Below the pieces are notes generated by a model. That model made no database searches and was not told where the DNA came from. It worked only from the letters and a program-made list of their open reading frames with translations. Below, piece by piece: positions 58,778-64,000 of a stretch of DNA of 64,000 bases. Where the stretch lies: contig JAUMOL010000030.1 of the NCBI GenBank assembly GCA_031295385.1, positions 1-64,000 on the forward strand, in the 5' to 3' direction. Source of the stretch: Collinsella sp. Its GTDB lineage: Bacteria; Actinomycetota; Coriobacteriia; Coriobacteriales; Coriobacteriaceae. The position numbers and the translations under genes were made by a program. The stretch's first letter is position 1, and the number at the start of each line of letters is the position of its first letter.

Positions 58778-60448
58778 CTAGTGGCGAAGTCCCAGCAACC
58801 CGCGGCCGCGATGACGGGCGTCGGCGTGTACTTGAGCGTGCGGGCCGGCGGCTTTGACGGACTCGGGCAGGTGCGAGTACTTCTTCTCGAAGTTCTCCTC
58901 GAACATCACTGCCAGGTTGTGCGCGGCCTCGTCATAGCGCGCGGTGCTCTGCCAGTATTGGCGCGGCACCAGGATGCCATCGGGCACGCCGTGGCACGTC
59001 GTGGGAATGTCGACGTTAAAGATGTCGTCGTGCAAGAACTCGCTATCCTCGATGGTGCCGTCGAGGGCGCGCGCGACCAGCGAGCGCGTGTAGGCCAGCT
59101 CGATGCGATGGCCCACGCCGTAGCCGCCGCCAATCCAGCCGGTGTTGACCAGGTACACGCGCGTGCGACCGTCGGCGATACGCTCGCCAAGCATCTTGGC
59201 GTAAACCATGGGGTCGAGCGGCATAAACGGCTCACCGAACAGCGAAGAGAACGTGGGTGTGGGCTCGGTGACGCCGACCTCGGTGCCGGGAATCTTAGCC
59301 GTAAAGCCCGTCACAAAGTGGTACATGGCGGCGTCGGCCGTCAGGCGCGAGATGGGCGGCAGCACGCCAAAAGCGTCGCAAGTCAGGAACAGCACGACAC
59401 TCGGAGTGGTGCCCATGCCCTTAGTCCACGCGTTAGGAATGTGCTCCACGGGATAGGCCACGCGCGTGTTGTGCGTGATCGAGATGTCGTCGTAGTTGGG
59501 TTTGCGATTCTTATCGAGCACCACGTTTTCACAAATGGCGCCAAAACGGACGGCGTTGAAGATCTCGGGCTCGTGGAAGGCGTCCAGGCCCTCGCATTTT
59601 GCGTAGCAGCCACCCTCGATGTTGAAGATACCCATGTCGGACCAACCGTGCTCGTCGTCGCCGATCAGCAGGCGCGTGGGATTGGCCGAAAGCGTGGTCT
59701 TGCCGGTGCCGGACAGGCCAAAGAACACGGCGGTCTCGTGCGTGACGGGATCCATGCTGGCCGAGCAGTGCATGGGCAGCACGTCGTCCTCGACGGGCAG
59801 CAGGTAATTCATAACGCTGAAGATGGACTTTTTGATCTCGCCGGAGTAGCCGGTACCCGCGACCAAAATCACGCGCTCCTGGAAGTTGATGACCACGGCG
59901 GCGCTGGAGTTGAGGCCCTTGATGGCAGGGTCGCATTGGTAGCCCGGCGCGGCGAGCACGCAGAAGTCCGGCTCGCCGGTGCGCGCGATTTCGCGGGCGA
60001 GCGGGCGAGCGAGCATCTGCTTAATGAAGAGCGCCTGGCTGGCACGCTCGCAGGCGACGAGCAGGCGGCGCGTGTGGTTGCGGTCGGCGCCGGCCATGCC
60101 GCGGGTGACGAACACATCGCGCTCGTTGAGATAGTCGACGATGCCGGCTTTGATGACCTCGTAGCTTTCGACGGACAGCGGGCGGTTGACCGCGCCCCAG
60201 GCAATCTTGTCGTGAACATCGGGGGTGTCAACGATAAAGCGATCGTTGGGAGAACGGCCGGTGCGCTCCCCCGTCTCGATCACCAGCGCGCCGTTGGATG
60301 CCATGCGGCCTTCTTCGCGGCGGATGGCATGCTCGACGAGCTCCGCGGCGGGTAGATCGACCAGCAGACGGGGCTGGTTCTCGGCGGGATCTTCGACCAG
60401 TGTAATGCCAAAGTTGGACAGAACTTCTGCAGGGGTAACACCAGGCAT
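58778..60448 (-). CDS. pckA: Phosphoenolpyruvate carboxykinase (ATP)
   Basis: This 556-aa enzyme interconverts oxaloacetate + ATP and phosphoenolpyruvate + CO2; in gut anaerobes it often runs toward oxaloacetate. The ATG at 60448 follows AAAGGAGGCCCC; an open frame reaches 60562. The nucleotide loop is GLSGTGKTTLS (about 244-254), preceded by GTGYSGEIKKSIFS with the conserved Lys, and RTGRSPNDRF (about 62-71) and RVAYPVEHIPNA are typical of the ATP form. A C-terminal His-rich tail is unusual for the last about 20 residues (HADARHRGRGLLGLRH). Monocistronic. Confidence 0.96.
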   Translation of the reverse strand: MPGVTPAEVLSNFGITLVEDPAENQPRLLVDLPAAELVEHAIRREEGRMASNGALVIETGERTGRSPNDRFIVDTPDVHDKIAWGAVNRPLSVESYEVIKAGIVDYLNERDVFVTRGMAGADRNHTRRLLVACERASQALFIKQMLARPLAREIARTGEPDFCVLAAPGYQCDPAIKGLNSSAAVVINFQERVILVAGTGYSGEIKKSIFSVMNYLLPVEDDVLPMHCSASMDPVTHETAVFFGLSGTGKTTLSANPTRLLIGDDEHGWSDMGIFNIEGGCYAKCEGLDAFHEPEIFNAVRFGAICENVVLDKNRKPNYDDISITHNTRVAYPVEHIPNAWTKGMGTTPSVVLFLTCDAFGVLPPISRLTADAAMYHFVTGFTAKIPGTEVGVTEPTPTFSSLFGEPFMPLDPMVYAKMLGERIADGRTRVYLVNTGWIGGGYGVGHRIELAYTRSLVARALDGTIEDSEFLHDDIFNVDIPTTCHGVPDGILVPRQYWQSTARYDEAAHNLAVMFEENFEKKYSHLPESVKAAGPHAQVHADARHRGRGLLGLRH

Positions 60449-60596
60449 GGGGCCTCCTTTAAAAACGCGACACGTGGACGCGACGAGCACTTTACTCACG
60501 TAAAGCCCGTTGTACCCGATATGCAAAAACGTTTTTGCGGCAAGGGTGGCAAGCCCGCCCAACGGTCAAAAATCGCAGGCAAGCGGCCTAGTCATT

Positions 60597-60689
60597 GGGG
60601 ACACTCTTGAACAGGCAACATTCAAGGAGTGTCCCCGGATGCCGGCACTTAGGGACGTTCCCAAAGTGCCGGCACATAAGGAACGTCCC
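60597..60689. repeat. GGGACGTTCC/TGCCGGCAC repeat cluster
   Basis: First comes a GGGGACACTC-TTGAA hairpin (60597-60636, one bulge). Then GGGACGTTCC (60652-60661) pairs with GGAACGTCCC (60680-60689) around a TGCCGGCAC palindrome. Units here also occur at 41288 and 47942, so this is a dispersed family. Confidence 0.75.
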
Positions 60690-60800
60690 TAAGTGCCGAC
60701 TACCGAATGGCGCCGCCGAAATTATCGAACAACCTGTTCAAAAACACGAGCGGACACCGCGGTGTCTATACTAGAGCGCAGCAATAGAAAGGACCCCGCT

Positions 60801-62381
60801 TTGAGCATCACGCCCCTCGATAGCATTCGCCGCGCCATCGCCCGCCGTAACGGCATCTCCAACCCCGCTGCATCGAAAGACGGCGCCGCGAAGGCCCAGG
60901 GCGGCCGCATCGAGAACGGCCTGTTCCCCGCCTCCCACACGGCCGAAGAGCTCGCACGCATCCAGGAGCTGAGTCAGCGCAACGCCGGCGGACCCGATAG
61001 CAGCCAAGCCACACGTCGCCGGCGCGAACGCGATCGGGAGCCCGGCCCCGTCCGCCGCATGGTCAACGCTTGGTGGAACCGTCTGCTCGGCGCCGTCTAC
61101 GGCGGCGGCTTCTCCATGCAGGAAGCGGAATACGAGGAGCACGTCACCAGCCGCGACTATCTTTGGAACACCCTCGGCACCGCCGTGTGGGGCCTGGCGT
61201 TTCCGTTGCTCACCATCGTGTCTACGCAGCTCGTGGGCGCCGAAGAAGCAGGCAAATTCTCCATCGCCTTTGTCACCGGCACGCTCATCATGATCGCGTG
61301 CAACTACGGCGTGCGCAATTTCCAGGTCTCAGACATCGACGAAAAGACGTCCTTTGCCTCCTACCAGCTCAACCGCTGGCTTTGTGGAGCGCTCGCCCTA
61401 GGCTGCGGCCTCATGTACAGCAGCGCCCGCGGCTATGATGCGCAGATGGCGACGATCGGCCTGGGCGTCTACCTGTATAAGGTCATCGACGGCGTCGCCG
61501 ACGTGTACGAAGGCCGCCTGCAGCAGGCCGACAAACTCTACTTGGCTGGAATGAGCCAAACGCTACGCTCCGTCGGCGTCATCGCGGTCTTCAGCGTGGC
61601 GCTGTTCCTCACGCGCAGCATGCCCATCGCGGCCATGGCCATGGGTGTCACCGCGATCGCCTCGCTCGTGCTGGTCACCGCGCCGCTCGCCCTGCTCGAG
61701 ACCGAAAAATCGCGCCGCGTGAGCCTGCGCGAGGTCGGCCACCTGTTTGTCCAGTGCGCCCCGCTCTTTGGTGCACTGTTCCTGTTCAACCTAATTGAGA
61801 GCATGCCCAAGTTTGTGATGGAAGGCACGCTGGCATACAAATATCAGCTGTACTTTAATGCCCTGTTCTTTCCGGCGCAGGCTATTTTGCTGAGCATTGG
61901 ATTTATCTATAAACCGCAGCTTCTGCGCTTGTCGAGCATTTGGGCTAATCCTCGCAAGCGTCGTCGCTTTGACCTGATTATTGTTGCCGTTATGGCGCTG
62001 ATCGTGGTCATCACCGGCGCGTGCGCCGCATTTATGGCAGGTCCCGGTATTCCCCTCATGAGCTTTATGTACGGCCTCAGCTTTGAGCGCTACCGTACGC
62101 TGGCGCTGCTGATGGTCGTCGCCGGCGGCGTCACCGCGGCCATCGACTTTATCTACGCCATCATCACGGTGCTACGCCACGCTGGAGACGTCACCAAGAT
62201 CTACCTGATCTGCTTCGCCGTAAGCGTGGTGCTGCCGGTGATCCTGATTAAGCTGCTGGGTCTGATGGGCGCCGTGGTGAGCTACCTAGCCATCATGGCC
62301 CTACTCCTGGTGCTACTGATTATCGAGTACGCCCACATCCGCCAGCGCATAGAGAGGGACCGGAATCCGTACGGCGCCTAA
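60801..62381 (+). CDS. Polysaccharide flippase-like membrane protein (Wzx/MATE type)
   Basis: This 526-aa protein starts at TTG 60801 with AAAGGA at good spacing; the frame is open to 60693. The first about 110 residues are cytosolic, basic and probably disordered, which is unusual for the family. Thereafter about 12 hydrophobic helices follow, with GTAVWGLAFPLLTIVSTQLVG in the first, as in polysaccharide transporter (PST) flippases. It probably flips a lipid-linked oligosaccharide outward. The likely partner of the WecA-type enzyme 7 kb away, but no polymerase was seen near it. Confidence 0.85.
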   Translation: MSITPLDSIRRAIARRNGISNPAASKDGAAKAQGGRIENGLFPASHTAEELARIQELSQRNAGGPDSSQATRRRRERDREPGPVRRMVNAWWNRLLGAVYGGGFSMQEAEYEEHVTSRDYLWNTLGTAVWGLAFPLLTIVSTQLVGAEEAGKFSIAFVTGTLIMIACNYGVRNFQVSDIDEKTSFASYQLNRWLCGALALGCGLMYSSARGYDAQMATIGLGVYLYKVIDGVADVYEGRLQQADKLYLAGMSQTLRSVGVIAVFSVALFLTRSMPIAAMAMGVTAIASLVLVTAPLALLETEKSRRVSLREVGHLFVQCAPLFGALFLFNLIESMPKFVMEGTLAYKYQLYFNALFFPAQAILLSIGFIYKPQLLRLSSIWANPRKRRRFDLIIVAVMALIVVITGACAAFMAGPGIPLMSFMYGLSFERYRTLALLMVVAGGVTAAIDFIYAIITVLRHAGDVTKIYLICFAVSVVLPVILIKLLGLMGAVVSYLAIMALLLVLLIIEYAHIRQRIERDRNPYGA

Positions 62382-62451
62382 TTGCGGCGATGGGAGCAGC
62401 TAATTTGCGGTGGAATCACCCCGGCTGGGGTCTCGTTGCGGACACGCAAAA

Positions 62452-62574
62452 CTAAGTGAGTAGACTTATACCGAATCCCGGACCACACCGACAGAGCACA
62501 AGTCTTTGACCTGCGGTTTTATTGAGGCAAATATGTTAGGTGCTCGGCATTTCCAAAAAAGTCTACTCACTTAG
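62452..62574. repeat. Long inverted repeat 3
   Basis: Perfect 16-bp arms (CTAAGTGAGTAGACTT, 62452-62467; its complement at 62559-62574) enclose 91 bp. The core, read on the minus strand, has TAAAACCGCAGGT and GTCGGTGTGGT, similar to the core of inverted repeat 2. Confidence 0.8.
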
Positions 62575-62588
62575 CCAGCGGGCAGCCA

Positions 62589-62621
62589 AATGATTATTTA
62601 ATCCCCGTCCCAGAGAAATCA
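62589..62621. repeat. CCCCGTCCCAGA repeat, copy 2
   Basis: TTTAATCCCCGTCCCAGA with flanks TGATT / AATCA that can pair. Counterpart of 51522-51553. Confidence 0.6.
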
Positions 62622-62688
62622 ATTAGCGGGCAGAAGGGCAAAAGTAGTCAAAAAAGCCCCGTCCCAAATTAGCTACCACTTGCAACGA

Positions 62689-63528
62689 TTATTCGCCCGG
62701 GTTGATGTTCGCGTAGAACTCCGCCCCATCATCGAGCCGCAGGATGCCCACGCGGCCGAACTCAGAGCCGGTGGCGGCGGCGCAGTCGATGTCGATGCGG
62801 TCGGGAACACCGGCGGTATCCTCACCGCCCAGGCGCACGATCTGTCCGCGCCCCGACTCCTCGTCGAGTCCCGCCAGACCACCGACCTCGCAATAGCGCC
62901 CAAGCGATACCGTGGGCGTGTGACCGCTCACCACGACCGGGCCCTTACCCTCGGTAGAAAGCAGCCCGGTCGGCACATCCCAATAGCCGTGACGAATCCA
63001 CAGCAGGTCATCGGACGACTGCACTGCGAGCATCTGCTGCAGCAGCTCGCGATCGGCACCCACCGCTCCGACGCCATCGGCACAATCGACACCATGCTCA
63101 AGCAAAAACGCGCGCGCCGCCTTCATCTCGATTCCAGCATGTACCAGCAGATACGGGCGCTCCTCGGTCTCGACCACCGCGTAGAGCGGCAGCGCGGCCA
63201 TCCATCGCACGAGCTCCTCGTATGCCTCAAATTCCATGTCGTTGAGCTGCTCGCGCGTCGTCCAGCCACCGTTGATATCCCAGGTCTCGGCATCGAGCGG
63301 ATCCTGACCAATGATGGCATCGAGCATGATCTGCTCGTGATTACCCTTGAGCACGTGGGCGTTGGGCAGCGAGCGCACGAGCTTAATAACGCCGACCGGA
63401 TCGGGCCCGCGATCGATCATGTCGCCCAGCACGTACAGCGTGTCGTCGGACGTCAACGAGATCTTAGACAGGGCCTCGTCAAGCGCACGCACGTGCCCGT
63501 GAGCATCAGATGTCACATAGATCGCCAT
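62689..63528 (-). CDS. PPP-type metallophosphoesterase
   Basis: This 279-aa protein has the full set of calcineurin-like metallophosphoesterase motifs: DAHGH (8-12), GDMIDRG (35-41), GNHE (62-65), a His in LLVHAGIE and SGHTPT (about 207). The order and spacing match bacterial PPP-family Ser/Thr phosphatases and diadenosine-tetraphosphatase-like enzymes. The ATG follows GAGAGGCG. Two metal ions are expected at the active site. Whether it dephosphorylates proteins or nucleotides is unclear. It is monocistronic and divergent from the antiporter gene. Confidence 0.92.
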   Translation of the reverse strand: MAIYVTSDAHGHVRALDEALSKISLTSDDTLYVLGDMIDRGPDPVGVIKLVRSLPNAHVLKGNHEQIMLDAIIGQDPLDAETWDINGGWTTREQLNDMEFEAYEELVRWMAALPLYAVVETEERPYLLVHAGIEMKAARAFLLEHGVDCADGVGAVGADRELLQQMLAVQSSDDLLWIRHGYWDVPTGLLSTEGKGPVVVSGHTPTVSLGRYCEVGGLAGLDEESGRGQIVRLGGEDTAGVPDRIDIDCAAATGSEFGRVGILRLDDGAEFYANINPGE

Positions 63529-63781
63529 GGTACGCCTCTCCTTGCATTGCGGCCGGAGCCCGGCGCCGCAACTAAAACTTCAAGTTGAACTTAAACGTTA
63601 CCCATTGTACTCCGTTGCAATAAAGCTGGAAAGGGTTTCCGAGCAGAGGCAAAGACGGCAGCCGTCTATGACGATATCGCGCACGCCTGCAATCCAACCC
63701 CATAAACCCACCATCTTTGGGTACAAATAACCGCAGACAACTGACCGTGCCACGCCAACCACCCAGGAGCGGACACCATCC

Positions 63782-64000
63782 ATGAACCAGATCCTTCTTT
63801 TTATCGGCCTCGTCATCATTTTGTGCCTGACCATAAAACCCGTCGGCAAAAAGCTCCCCTTCCCCACCCTGCTCATCTTTATCGCGCTGGGCATGCTGTT
63901 GGGCGTCAACGGCCCGACGCATATCGACTTTAGCGACTACGCACTCACCGAAACCGTCTGCAGCACGGCGCTGCTGTTCATCATGTTCTACGGCGGCTTT
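63782..64000 (+). CDS. Cation/proton antiporter, N-terminal part (3' end outside window)
   Basis: Only the first 73 codons are visible. They encode three hydrophobic helices (MNQILLFIGLVIILCLT, FPTLLIFIALGMLLG, CSTALLFIMFYGGF), a pattern I link to CPA1-type NhaP2/potassium-proton antiporters. AGGAG lies a little far upstream (about 13 bases). It would probably exchange K+ or Na+ for H+ across the cell membrane. Identification rests on the short N-terminus alone, so it is tentative. Confidence 0.6.
   Translation, partial: MNQILLFIGLVIILCLTIKPVGKKLPFPTLLIFIALGMLLGVNGPTHIDFSDYALTETVCSTALLFIMFYGGF

Larger units (their letters stand above)
62382..62688. other. Intergenic repeat-filled region
   Basis: No gene is supported. 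It holds TTGCGGTGGAAT (62405-62416) related to inverted repeat 1, an ACCCC-GGCT-GGGGT hairpin (about 62418-62430), long inverted repeat 3, and two CCCCGTCCCA-type units. Confidence 0.65.

Overview
The window is about 64 kb of high-GC DNA. It probably comes from a Gram-positive gut actinobacterium of the class Coriobacteriia, most likely Collinsella or a close relative. This is inferred from the gene set and style (SUF operon with SufU, an oversized Rho, LPXTG-type and ChW-repeat exported proteins, the GGGtGRT/NifU-like pair) and was not checked against any database. There are no rRNA genes, CRISPR arrays or recognisable prophage.

Left part (1-21 kb): an envelope region. Three consecutive minus-strand genes encode exported proteins that combine ChW repeats with different catalytic modules: GH25 muramidase (cut by the left edge), NlpC/P60 and C39-like peptidase. 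Their repeat units have exchanged very GC-rich DNA. Upstream lies a tight minus-strand run of five GT2 glycosyltransferase genes. It is followed by a plus-strand acyltransferase-3 and a GlfT-like glycosyltransferase, then an AAA-ATPase-like protein and a sortase-anchored lysozyme-like protein.

Middle part (21-33 kb): iron-sulfur metabolism. A MntA-HepT type toxin-antitoxin pair abuts an Rrf2 regulator. The regulator's promoter sits between two 31-bp dyads, and it is divergent from sufC-sufB-sufD-sufS-sufU. After a RAYT-like transposase with an altered HUH motif comes a second pair, a NifU-like scaffold and a GGGtGRT protein, then a NadB/fumarate-reductase-like flavoprotein.

Right part (33-64 kb): mostly housekeeping. 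It holds tRNA-His, tRNA-Lys and tRNA-Ala, an aminotransferase, a ROK fructokinase, VanZ, Rho with about 430 extra N-terminal residues, ArgS, CarD, an HD phosphohydrolase, ProA, ProB, PncB, a radical SAM enzyme, a candidate 6S-like RNA, a WecA/TagO-type transferase, TrpS, a small MGMT, DegV, MarR, a B3/4-domain protein, PckA, a flippase, a PPP-type phosphatase and the start of a cation/proton antiporter.

The gaps are rich in dispersed hairpin repeats. Six copies of one about 40-bp hairpin lie just 3' of genes between 44 and 59 kb. Three further repeat classes and three long inverted repeats are also present. Two of the long inverted repeats share a similar core but have unrelated, self-complementary arms.

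Where an open frame runs upstream of a good ribosome binding site, I trimmed the start to the site-supported codon and say so.
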